64,000 bases of DNA, from assembly GCF_913773995.1 (NCBI RefSeq), contig NZ_CAJYES010000250.1, positions 1 through 64,000 of the forward strand. Reading direction: 5' to 3'. This document shows positions 56,710 through 64,000 of the stretch, piece after piece. The stretch comes from an uncultured Pseudacidovorax sp. GTDB lineage: Bacteria; Pseudomonadota; Gammaproteobacteria; Burkholderiales; Burkholderiaceae_C. The notes beneath the pieces were generated by a model, which was not told the origin of the DNA, did not search any database, and saw only the letters and a list, made by a program, of their open reading frames with translations. The position numbers were made by a program, and so were the translations under genes. How positions within the stretch are numbered: position 1 is the stretch's first letter; every line of letters starts with the position of its first letter.

Positions 56710-57825
56710 ATGGATTTCGATTTCACTGAAGACCAGCAGCAACTGCGCGACGCCGTCGGCCGCTGGGTCGAGAAGGCCTACGACTTCGACCGCCGCCGCG
56801 GCATCGAGAAGGACGGCGGCTTCTCCCGCGACGCCTGGAACGAGCTGTCCGAGCTCGGCCTGGGCGGCCTGTACATCCCCGAAGACGACGGCGGCCTGGG
56901 CATGGGCCCGGTCGAGGCCATGGTGGTGATGGAAGAGCTGGGCCGCGGCATCGTGCTGGAGCCGCTGGCACAGTCCTTCATCGCCGGTGCCGTGCTGGCC
57001 CGCCATGCCGATGAAGGCGTGCGCGGTGAATGGCTGCCGGGCATCGCCAGCGGCGAAAAGCTGGTCGTGCTGGCCTACCAGGAGCGGGGCGCGCGCTATC
57101 GCCTGGACCGCTGCGAAGCCAAGGCCACCAAGGCCGGCAATGGCTACGCCGTGAGCGGCACCAAGAGCCTGGTGCCGGCCGGCGACGAAGCGGCGGCCTA
57201 CCTGGTGCCGGCGCAACTAGACGGGCGCATCGCCCTCTTCCTGGTGCCGCGCGCCGATGGCAGCGTCAAGGCCTCGGGCTATCCGACGCAGGACGGCAGC
57301 CGGGCCGCGGAAGTGGCGTTCACCCAGGCTGCCGCGCAGCTCTTGGCGGCCGATGGCCTGCCGGTGCTGGAAGAGGCGGTGGACATCGGCATCGCTGCCA
57401 CCTGCGCCGAGGGCGTGGGCGTGATGGACAAGACGCTGGCGCTGACGGTGGAATACCTCAATACCCGCAAGCAGTTCGGCGTGACCATCGGCAGCTTCCA
57501 GGCCCTGCGCCACCGCGTGGCCGACATGAAGATGCAGTTGGAACTGGCCCGCTCGATGAGCTACTACGCCACGCTCAAGCTGGGCGCACCCGCGGCCGAG
57601 CGCCGCCAGGCCTTGGCCCGCGCCAAGTACCAACTGGGCGTGTCCATGCGCTTCGTGAGCCAGGCGTCGGTGCAACTGCACGGCGGCATCGGCGTGACCG
57701 ACGAGTACATGGGCAGCCACTACTTCCGCAAGCTGACGCAGATGGAGATGGTGTTCGGCGACACGCTGCATCACCTGGGCGAGGTGGCGGCGCGCATGGA
57801 GGACAGCGCGGGGGTGTTCGCCTGA
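56710..57825 (+). CDS. Acyl-CoA dehydrogenase, PimD-like
   Basis: 371 residues, opening MDFDFTEDQQQLRDAVGRWV, with LGGLYIPEDDGGLGMGPVEAMVVMEELGR in the N-domain. The C-terminal helical domain has RKQFGVTIGSFQALRHRVADMK and QLHGGIGVTDEY. It lies 12 bases after the first dehydrogenase, with AGGAGG at the junction, so the two are co-expressed and probably form a heteromer. A terminator follows. Confidence 0.9.
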   Translation: MDFDFTEDQQQLRDAVGRWVEKAYDFDRRRGIEKDGGFSRDAWNELSELGLGGLYIPEDDGGLGMGPVEAMVVMEELGRGIVLEPLAQSFIAGAVLARHADEGVRGEWLPGIASGEKLVVLAYQERGARYRLDRCEAKATKAGNGYAVSGTKSLVPAGDEAAAYLVPAQLDGRIALFLVPRADGSVKASGYPTQDGSRAAEVAFTQAAAQLLAADGLPVLEEAVDIGIAATCAEGVGVMDKTLALTVEYLNTRKQFGVTIGSFQALRHRVADMKMQLELARSMSYYATLKLGAPAAERRQALARAKYQLGVSMRFVSQASVQLHGGIGVTDEYMGSHYFRKLTQMEMVFGDTLHHLGEVAARMEDSAGVFA

Positions 57826-57854
57826 GCGCAGGTGCTTGCACCTCATGAAACCGC

Positions 57855-57892
57855 AGGCCTGCCGGCTTACGCTGGCGGGCCTTTCTTCTTTT
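57855..57892 (+). terminator. Terminator after the acyl-CoA dehydrogenase pair
   Basis: AGGCCTGCCGGC and GCTGGCGGGCCT pair over twelve positions (two wobbles) around TTAC, followed by TTCTTCTTTT. It lies 30 bases after the second dehydrogenase. Confidence 0.82.
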
Positions 57893-57947
57893 CGGCGGCC
57901 TGACCACGCGCGTGTCGCCAGTCGGCCCTTTTGCCAGGAGCTTCGGG

Positions 57948-59330
57948 ATGATCCGTCGCCGTACCTTGTTGATCACCGCCCCCGCCAGCCTCGCGCTGGG
58001 CGCCTGCGCCACGCCGGGCACCGGGCCTCGCCACGACACGCCCGTCGTCTTCATGCACGGCAACGGCGATTCGGCCGCGCTGTGGCAGACCACGCAGTGG
58101 CGCTTCGAATCCAATGGGTGGGCGCGCGAGCGGCTGTTCGCGCTCGACCAACCGATGCCCCTGGCGCGCGATGACGATGCGGTGGCGCAGCCCGGCCGCA
58201 GCTCCACGGCTGAGTCGATGGCCTTCCTCAGCAAGGAGGTCGAGCGCGTGCTTCGCCAGACGGGCGCTCAGAAGGTCGTGCTGGTCGGCAATTCGCGCGG
58301 CGGCAACACCATCCGCAACTACGTGCAGAACGGCGGCGGTGCGGCCCGGGTCAGCCATGTCGCGCTGGGCGGCAACCCGGCCCATGGCATCTGGGCCATT
58401 CCCGGCTGGCGCGAGGGCAGCGAGTTCTCGGGCCTGTCGCCCTTCCTGCGCCAGTTGAACGTGCCAAAGGGGCCCAACGGCGACGAGGTGACGCCCGGCC
58501 CGCGCTGGCTGACACTGCGCTCCGACGGCAACGACAAGTACGCCCAGCCGGACGGCCTGTGGATCGGCGCGCCGGGCAAGCCCACGAACATCACGGCAGA
58601 CGGGCCGGCGCTGCGCGGCGCCACCAACATCGTGCTGCCGGGCGCGGACCACCGCGAGGTGTCGTTCTCGCCCGCGGCCTTCGACGCCACTTGGCGCTTC
58701 CTGACAGGCGATGCGCCGGGCGCCATAGCTGTCGCCCCCGAGCCGCGGATCGTGCTCGACGGCCGCGTCACCGGCCTGGGCCTGAATCCAGCCGACCCCA
58801 CCAGCGGCGATTTCGTCAATAACCTGCCGCTGGCCGGCGCACGGCTCAGCGTCTACGAGACCGATCCGGGCACCGGCGAGCGACGTGGCGCGCCGGCCTG
58901 GCGCAAGACGGTGGGCGCCGATGGCCGCTGGGGCCCGTTCACGGCGCGCGCAGGCGCCAGCTACGAATTCGAGATCGTGGCCCCCGGCTACGCCACCACG
59001 CACATCTACCGCAGCCCCTTCCCGCGCTCCAGCGACGTGGTCCACCTGCGGCCCGAGCGGCTTGCCGCGGCCGACCGGCAGGCGGGCGCGGTGGTCGTGT
59101 TCACCCGGCCGCGCGGCTACTTCGACGCCCAGCGCGACCGCATGAGCTTCGATGGCCAGACGCAACTGGCCGGCGTGCCGCCGCGCGGTGCGGGCGTGGC
59201 GAGTGCGCGGCTGCGCCTCTCAGCCGCGCCGACGCGCGCGGTGGAAGGCGAATTCAATGGCGAGCGAATCGTCGGGCGAAGCTGGCCGGCGGCCGAGGCT
59301 CACCTGAGCCTGCTGGAGCTGACCTACTGA
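57948..59330 (+). CDS. Lipase/esterase-like alpha/beta-hydrolase lipoprotein
   Basis: 460 residues. The signal MIRRRTLLITAPASLALGAC ends in a lipobox. The alpha/beta-hydrolase part (about 30-265) has PVVFMHGNGDSAALW (oxyanion hole) and the nucleophile elbow VLVGNSRGGNTIRN. A later PGADHREVSF supplies a likely catalytic histidine. About 190 C-terminal residues form an additional beta-rich region (LPLAGARLSVYETDPGTGER, WGPFTARAGASYEFEI) like a polysaccharide-binding or fibronectin-like domain. The start at 57948 has AGGAG eight bases upstream; the frame extends 12 codons further. Substrate may be a polyester or lipid. Confidence 0.87.
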   Translation: MIRRRTLLITAPASLALGACATPGTGPRHDTPVVFMHGNGDSAALWQTTQWRFESNGWARERLFALDQPMPLARDDDAVAQPGRSSTAESMAFLSKEVERVLRQTGAQKVVLVGNSRGGNTIRNYVQNGGGAARVSHVALGGNPAHGIWAIPGWREGSEFSGLSPFLRQLNVPKGPNGDEVTPGPRWLTLRSDGNDKYAQPDGLWIGAPGKPTNITADGPALRGATNIVLPGADHREVSFSPAAFDATWRFLTGDAPGAIAVAPEPRIVLDGRVTGLGLNPADPTSGDFVNNLPLAGARLSVYETDPGTGERRGAPAWRKTVGADGRWGPFTARAGASYEFEIVAPGYATTHIYRSPFPRSSDVVHLRPERLAAADRQAGAVVVFTRPRGYFDAQRDRMSFDGQTQLAGVPPRGAGVASARLRLSAAPTRAVEGEFNGERIVGRSWPAAEAHLSLLELTY

Positions 59331-59412
59331 CCACCCGCCGACGGCCTGGCAGAACCCTCATCCGAAGACCAGGCACGGTCCCGGTCGCCCCACACCGACG
59401 GAGGAAGGAAAC

Positions 59413-60201
59413 GTGACGAACACCGACGAGCCCATCCTGCTGGAATCGCGTGACGCCCACGGCGTGGTCACGCTCACCCTCAACCGGCCGGCCGCCTTCA
59501 ACGCGCTGTCCGTCGCGCTCATCGATGCGCTGCATGCGGCCTGCGAGCGGCTGGCGCTGGACGCCGACCTGCGCGCCGTCGTTATCGCCGCCAACGGCCG
59601 GGCGTTCTGCGCTGGCCACGACCTGCGGGAGATGCAGGCATCGCCCTCGCAGCCGGCTTACCAGGCGCTGTTCGATCGTTGCGGCGCCATGATGCTCGCG
59701 CTGCATCGCCTGCCGGTGCCGGTCATCGCGCGGGTCCATGGCCTGGCGACGGCCGCCGGCTGCCAGCTTGTCGCGCTGTGCGATCTGGCCGTGGCCGCCG
59801 ACAGCGCCAGCTTTGCCACCAGCGGCATCAATGTCGGCCTGTTCTGCGCCACGCCCAGCGTGACGCTCTCGCGCAACCTGCCGCGCAAGAAGGCCTTCGA
59901 GCTGCTGGTGACGGGTGACTTCATCGACGCGCGGACTGCCATGGCCCAGGGCCTGGTCAACCGCGTGGTGCCGGACTCGGCGCTGGACAACGAGGTGGAG
60001 GCGTTCGTGGCCAGCATCGTCGCCAAGCCCCGCATTGCGCTGGAAATGGGCAAGGCCCTCTTCTACCGCCAGTTGGAAACGGGGCTGGAAGCCGCGCTGC
60101 ACGACGCCGCGCGCACCATGGCCTGCAACATGGCCGATGCGACGGCGCAGGAGGGCGTGCAGGCCTTCATCGAAAAACGGGCGCCGTCCTGGCGCCCGTG
60201 A
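59413..60201 (+). CDS. Enoyl-CoA hydratase/isomerase family protein
   Basis: 262 residues of the crotonase fold. VVIAANGRAFCAGHDLREMQ forms the first half of the oxyanion hole, and VIARVHGLATAAGCQLVALCDLAVAADSASFATSGINVGLFC supplies the second half. The catalytic glutamate found in true hydratases near SKIGxxxE is not obvious here, so an isomerase or other crotonase reaction is possible. GTG start at 59413 with GGAAGGAA upstream. Its last codons double as the terminator of the convergent HNH gene. Confidence 0.9.
   Translation: MTNTDEPILLESRDAHGVVTLTLNRPAAFNALSVALIDALHAACERLALDADLRAVVIAANGRAFCAGHDLREMQASPSQPAYQALFDRCGAMMLALHRLPVPVIARVHGLATAAGCQLVALCDLAVAADSASFATSGINVGLFCATPSVTLSRNLPRKKAFELLVTGDFIDARTAMAQGLVNRVVPDSALDNEVEAFVASIVAKPRIALEMGKALFYRQLETGLEAALHDAARTMACNMADATAQEGVQAFIEKRAPSWRP
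60173..60199 (-). terminator. HNH-gene terminator embedded in the 3' end of the enoyl-CoA hydratase gene
   Basis: On the minus strand ACGGGCGCC and GGCGCCCGT pair around AGGAC, followed by TTTTTCG. It lies 24 bases after the HNH stop and inside the last nine codons of the convergent hydratase gene. Confidence 0.82.
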
Positions 60202-60222
60202 GCCTGTTGCGCGTTGCTGCGG

Positions 60223-60783
60223 CTAGCCGTGCAACCGCGAGCTCGACGGCAGGTGCGCTGACAGGAACTCCATCTGGTCCGCGAGGATGCGGCGGTTGCG
60301 CAGGATGAAGTCTTCCCAGAGGCTGGGCACGTACGGCGTATAGAGCAGCGGCATGTGCGCCTGCTCCGGCGTGCGGTTGCCCTTGCGGTGGTTGCAGGCC
60401 CGGCAGGCCGTCACCACGTTCATCCAGTGATCCACCCCGTTCTGCGCGAAGGGCACGATGTGCTCGCGCGTCAGGTCGTCCTCGTGGAAATGGTCGCCGC
60501 AGTAGGCGCAGACATTGCGATCGCGCGCGAAGAGCTTGCTGTTGGTCAGGCCCGGGCGCAGGCTGAAGGGGCTGATGCGGGGCACACCGCGCGTGCCGAT
60601 GATGCTGCTGACGGCGATCTGGGACTGCTCGCCCGTCATCGCGTTGTGGCCGCCGCGGAACAGGGCCACCTGCTCGCCGGCCTCCCAGCGCACCTCGCCG
60701 GCCGCGTAATGGATCACCGCCTGCTCGAGCGAGATCCACGACTGGGGCAGCCCTTGGGCCGACAGCTTCAATACCTTCACCAC
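60223..60783 (-). CDS. HNH endonuclease
   Basis: 186 residues. The C-terminal half is an HNH nuclease domain: zinc pair CAYCGDHF, the HNH core REHIVPFAQNGVDHWMNVVTACRACNHRKGN with a second CxxC, about residues 90-135. This group is chromosomally conserved in Burkholderiales and not tied to a phage or intron here. The start is one of two adjacent GTG codons (60783, 60780), preceded by GAGGAGG; the frame runs on upstream over ribF promoter DNA. Confidence 0.9.
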   Translation of the reverse strand: MVKVLKLSAQGLPQSWISLEQAVIHYAAGEVRWEAGEQVALFRGGHNAMTGEQSQIAVSSIIGTRGVPRISPFSLRPGLTNSKLFARDRNVCAYCGDHFHEDDLTREHIVPFAQNGVDHWMNVVTACRACNHRKGNRTPEQAHMPLLYTPYVPSLWEDFILRNRRILADQMEFLSAHLPSSSRLHG

Positions 60784-60977
60784 AAACGCCTCCTCGTCGA
60801 ACGAAGAAAACACAGGGAACGTACGCCACGCAGAACCGTCCGCACCGCCAGCCAAGGCCGCCGGGCGGCCCGGCAGTGCCGGAAAGCGACACAATATAAC
60901 CGGCATTCATGACAGCCCGTTCACGCCCGGAGGATTCCCGAGCGCACGCGGCCAGCTATCAAAAAGATAACAGGACC

Positions 60978-62075
60978 ATGCAGATCTTCCGCGGCTTCCG
61001 TCACCCGGGCGTTGCGCCTGCCAGCGCCGTGACCATCGGCAACTTCGATGGCGTGCACCGCGGTCACCAGGCCATGCTGGGTCTGCTGCAGACCGAGGCC
61101 CGTCACCGCGGCCTGCCCAGCTGCGTGCTGACCTTCGAGCCCCACCCGCGCGACTACTTCGCCGGCGTCGCCAGGCGTCCGGAACTGGCACCCGCACGCA
61201 TCGCCACGCTGCGCGACAAGCTCAGCGAGCTGCAGGCCTGCGGCGTGGCCCAGACCGTGGTCCTGCCTTTTGACGCCCAGCTCGCCAGCCAGTCGCCCGA
61301 GCAGTTCATCGACGAGGTGCTGGTGCGCGGCCTGGGCGCCCGCTACGTGCTGGTGGGCGACGACTTCCGCTTCGGCGCCAAGCGCGCGGGCGACTTCGCC
61401 ATGCTGCACGCGGCGGGCGCGGCCCGCGGCTTCGACGTGGCGCGCATGAACAGCTACGAGGTCTCCTACCCCGCCGCGCCCGGCAGCGACGAGGGGCCGC
61501 GGGCGCTGCGGGTGTCCAGCTCGGCCGTGCGCGAGGCGCTGACCGCCGGCCGCATGGACGATGCGGCCGCCCTGCTCGGCCGGCCCTACGCCATCTCGGG
61601 CCACGTGGTGCACGGCCGCAAGCTTGGCCGGGCGCTGGGCGCCAGCGCACCGGGCGGCACGGACGGCTTCCGGACCCTCAACCTGCGCTTCAAGCACTGG
61701 AAGCCCGCCGCCAGCGGCATCTTCGTGGTTCGGGTGCATGGCCTGGGCGACCGGCCCCTGCCGGGCGTGGCCAACCTGGGCGTGCGGCCCTCGCTGGACC
61801 CGAACGACGTCAACGGCGGGCGCGTGCTGCTGGAGACGCATTGCCTCGAATGGCCGGCTAGCCTGGGCCCGGAGGGGGCCTACGGTAAAATCGTGCGCGT
61901 GGAACTGTTGCACAAACTGCACGACGAGCTGCGCTACACCAGCCTGGAAGCCCTGACCGCGGGCATCGCCCAGGACCTGGCCGACGCACGCGCGTATTTC
62001 GCCGCCGGCAGCGCTGGCGCGGCGGGCAGCAGCCACGCGGAAACGCGGCGCCAGACCACGCGCGACCGAATTTAA
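60978..62075 (+). CDS. ribF: Bifunctional riboflavin kinase/FAD synthetase
   Basis: 365 residues. N-terminal FMN adenylyltransferase (about 1-185): AVTIGNFDGVHRGHQ, DDFRFGAKRAGDF and RVSSSAVREAL. C-terminal riboflavin kinase (about 190-335): ISGHVVHGRKLGRALG, the metal and phosphate motif, and VRPSLDPNDVNGGRVLLETH. The last 40 residues are Ala-rich. It makes FMN and FAD from riboflavin. It lies upstream of ileS, the widespread ribF-ileS order. The ATG at 60978 starts MQIFRGF; the frame is open 23 codons upstream. Confidence 0.96.
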   Translation: MQIFRGFRHPGVAPASAVTIGNFDGVHRGHQAMLGLLQTEARHRGLPSCVLTFEPHPRDYFAGVARRPELAPARIATLRDKLSELQACGVAQTVVLPFDAQLASQSPEQFIDEVLVRGLGARYVLVGDDFRFGAKRAGDFAMLHAAGAARGFDVARMNSYEVSYPAAPGSDEGPRALRVSSSAVREALTAGRMDDAAALLGRPYAISGHVVHGRKLGRALGASAPGGTDGFRTLNLRFKHWKPAASGIFVVRVHGLGDRPLPGVANLGVRPSLDPNDVNGGRVLLETHCLEWPASLGPEGAYGKIVRVELLHKLHDELRYTSLEALTAGIAQDLADARAYFAAGSAGAAGSSHAETRRQTTRDRI

Positions 62076-62104
62076 CCGGCACGCCCGCCGTGCCGGCGCC
62101 CCAC

Positions 62105-62185
62105 CGACAAGCTCGGGGCGAGCGGCCTGACCTCCTCCCCTCCCGCGCGGGCCTTCGCCGCGAGCGGGCCGAGCCTGTCGAAGCC
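62105..62185. repeat. Dispersed extragenic palindrome, copy 3 (divergent arms)
   Basis: CGACAAGCTCGGGGCGAGCG at 62105 and GAGCGGGCCGAGCCTGTCGA at 62162 are inverted arms of the same element as at 31000-31055, separated by about 37 bases. They fill the ribF-ileS gap. Confidence 0.5.
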
Positions 62186-62202
62186 TTCCCCCTCCGCCCT
62201 CC

Positions 62203-64000
62203 ATGTCCGACGCTGCCGATTCCTCCGCGACCCCCGACTACCGCGCGACCCTGAACCTGCCCGACACGCCCTTCCCCATGCGCGGCGACCTGCCCAAGCG
62301 CGAGCCGGGTTGGGTCAAGGCCTGGAACGACGAGGGCCTGTACAAGCGCCTGCGCATGGCCCGCGCCGGCCGGCCCAAGTTCATCCTGCACGACGGCCCG
62401 CCGTACGCCAACGGCCAGATCCACATGGGCCATGCGGTGAACAAGATCCTCAAGGACATGATCACCAAGGCGCGCCAGCTCGAAGGCTACGACGCGCTCT
62501 ACGTGCCCGGCTGGGACTGCCACGGCCTGCCGATCGAGAACGCCATCGAGAAGAAGCACGGCCGCAACCTGAGCCGCGACGAGATGCAGGCCAAAAGCCG
62601 CGCCTACGCCACCGAGCAGATCGCGCAGCAGATGAGCGACTTCCAGCGCCTCGGCGTGCTGGGCGAATGGGACCATCCCTACAAGACGATGGACTTCGCC
62701 AACGAAGCCGGCGAGATCCGTGCCTTCAAGAAGGTCATCGAGCGCGGCTTCGTGTACCGCGGCCTCAAGCCGGTGTACTGGTGCTTCGACTGCGGCTCGT
62801 CGTTGGCCGAGTTCGAGATCGAATATGCCGACAAGAAGAGCCAGACGCTGGACGTCGCCTTCAAGGCACATGACCGCGCAAAACTGGCGGCCGCCTTCGG
62901 CCTGCCGGCCATCGACAAGGACGCCTTCGCGGTCATCTGGACCACCACCGCGTGGACCATCCCGGCCAACCAGGCGCTCAACCTCAACCCCGAGCTGACC
63001 TACGCCCTGGTCGACACCGACCGCGGCCTGCTGATCGTGGCCGACACGCTGGTCGAGAGCTGCCTGAACCGCTACGCGCTGGACGGCAAGGTCATCGCCA
63101 TCGCGCAGGGCGATGCACTGGGCGGACTCGAGTTCGAGCATCCGCTGTACGACGTGCACGAGGGCTACCGACGCCTGTCGCCGGTGTACCTGGCCGACTA
63201 CGCCACCGCCACCGATGGCACCGGCCTGGTCCATTCCTCGCCGGCCTATGGCCTGGACGACTTCCAGTCCTGCGTCGCGCACGGCATGGCCTACGACGAC
63301 ATCCTCAACCCCGTGCAGGGCAACGGCGTGTACGAGCCGGATTTCCCGCTCTTCGGCGGCCAGCACATCTGGAAGGCGGTGCCGCACATCATCGAGGCGC
63401 TGCGCGAAGCCGGCCGGCTGATGGCCACCGAGACCATCACCCACAGCTACCCGCACTGCTGGCGCCACAAGACGCCGGTGATCTATCGCGCCGCGGCCCA
63501 GTGGTTCATCCGCATGGACGAGGGCGAAGGCGTGTTCACCCTGCCCGGCGCCAAGCCCGCCAAGACGCTGCGACAGATCGCGCTGGAGGCCATCGAGAAC
63601 ACCAGCTTCTACCCCGAGAACGGCAAGGCCCGGCTGCACGACATGATCGCGCACCGGCCCGACTGGTGCATCTCGCGCCAGCGCAGCTGGGGCGTGCCGA
63701 TTCCCTTCTTCCTGCACAAGATCACCGACGAGCTGCATCCGCGCACGATGGAGATCCTGGACCAGGCGGCGGCCATCGTCGAGCAGGGCGGCATCGAGGC
63801 CTGGAGCCGCGTCACGACCGAAGAGATCCTGGGCGCCGAGGACGCGCCGCACTACACCAAGAGCAGCGACATCCTGGAGGTGTGGTTCGATTCCGGCTCC
63901 ACCTTCTTCCATGTGCTGCGCGGCACGCACCCCACGGTGCACCACGACCAGGGCCCCGAGGCCGACCTGTACCTCGAAGGCCATGACCAGCACCGCGGCT
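62203..64000 (+). CDS. ileS: Isoleucine--tRNA ligase, N-terminal part
   Basis: About 599 codons of a usual 930-960; the gene leaves the window at the right edge. Class I synthetase: HIGH motif as HMGH in [13 protein letters not shown] at about 65-77, [10 protein letters not shown], then the CP1 editing domain ([14 protein letters not shown], about 246; [13 protein letters not shown]), and the start of the later core with [13 protein letters not shown] and [10 protein letters not shown]. The KMSKS loop lies beyond the edge. ATG 62203 has no strong ribosome-binding site. It is downstream of ribF, and lspA usually follows. Confidence 0.98.
   Translation, partial: MSDAADSSATPDYRATLNLPDTPFPMRGDLPKREPGWVKAWNDEGLYKRLRMARAGRPKFILHDGPPYANGQIHMGHAVNKILKDMITKARQLEGYDALYVPGWDCHGLPIENAIEKKHGRNLSRDEMQAKSRAYATEQIAQQMSDFQRLGVLGEWDHPYKTMDFANEAGEIRAFKKVIERGFVYRGLKPVYWCFDCGSSLAEFEIEYADKKSQTLDVAFKAHDRAKLAAAFGLPAIDKDAFAVIWTTTAWTIPANQALNLNPELTYALVDTDRGLLIVADTLVESCLNRYALDGKVIAIAQGDALGGLEFEHPLYDVHEGYRRLSPVYLADYATATDGTGLVHSSPAYGLDDFQSCVAHGMAYDDILNPVQGNGVYEPDFPLFGGQHIWKAVPHIIEALREAGRLMATETITHSYPHCWRHKTPVIYRAAAQWFIRMDEGEGVFTLPGAKPAKTLRQIALEAIENTSFYPENGKARLHDMIAHRPDWCISRQRSWGVPIPFFLHKITDELHPRTMEILDQAAAIVEQGGIEAWSRVTTEEILGAEDAPHYTKSSDILEVWFDSGSTFFHVLRGTHPTVHHDQGPEADLYLEGHDQHRG

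Noticed and set aside
61858-63993. 711-codon minus-strand frame opposite ileS
   Set aside because: Antisense of ileS; Val/Ala/His-rich shadow sequence without domains.

Overview
This 64-kb GC-rich window is chromosomal DNA from a betaproteobacterium of the order Burkholderiales, most likely family Comamonadaceae. The reasons are the order thrS-infC-rpmI-rplT-pheS-pheT-ihfA-merR-tRNA-Pro, the ftsK-lolA-rarA block, three Bug/TctC or ABC solute-binding genes beside catabolic enzymes, and an isocitrate lyase of proteobacterial type. No rRNA, insertion sequence, prophage, integrase or CRISPR array was seen. Almost the whole window is coding.

Layout. Positions 1-9 kb (minus strand) carry translation and housekeeping genes: the start of uppP, tRNA-Pro(GGG), a MerR-type regulator, ihfA, pheT, pheS, rplT, rpmI, infC (with an ATC start codon) and thrS, which is preceded by a threonine-rich leader ORF and a terminator. 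Positions 9.2-13 kb hold aceA with a palindromic operator candidate, a gamma-glutamylcyclotransferase-like gene, an EamA exporter and a SWIB-domain protein with a Lys/Ala tail.

Positions 13-24.1 kb are the main accessory locus. A ThDP enzyme gene and a tetR gene diverge. Downstream of tetR lies a same-strand array: Bug solute-binding protein, NitT/TauT-type ABC permease, binding protein and ATPase, enolase-superfamily enzyme, Gfo/Idh/MocA oxidoreductase, DUF993 aldolase-like protein and an IolE-like TIM-barrel isomerase. Near-identical palindromes in front of tetR/ThDP and in front of the array suggest one TetR regulon. The gene set fits import of an unknown polyol, sugar or sugar acid followed by oxidation, isomerisation or elimination, dehydration and carbon-carbon cleavage. 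I do not recognise a described pathway with this composition.

Positions 24.2-40.8 kb are mixed single genes: a DMT transporter, an FMN riboswitch with lumazine synthase, an EVE protein, an exported methyltransferase-like protein, an arsC remnant, an MFS transporter, AraC and LysR regulators, a tartrate/D-malate dehydrogenase, a patatin lipoprotein, a SulP transporter, a histidine-phosphatase lipoprotein, an SDR protein, a ferredoxin-reductase protein and a second Bug protein. Positions 40.9-44.6 kb are livHMGF, a branched-chain amino-acid type ABC importer without a local binding protein.

Positions 44.8-55.3 kb are core genes: ftsK-lolA-rarA, a Crp/Fnr regulator, trxB, rpmB-rpmG, an acyl-lipid desaturase and purN-rsmB. 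Positions 55.5-60.2 kb hold an acyl-CoA dehydrogenase pair resembling PimC/PimD, a lipase-like lipoprotein and an enoyl-CoA hydratase. The window ends with an HNH nuclease, ribF and the first two thirds of ileS.
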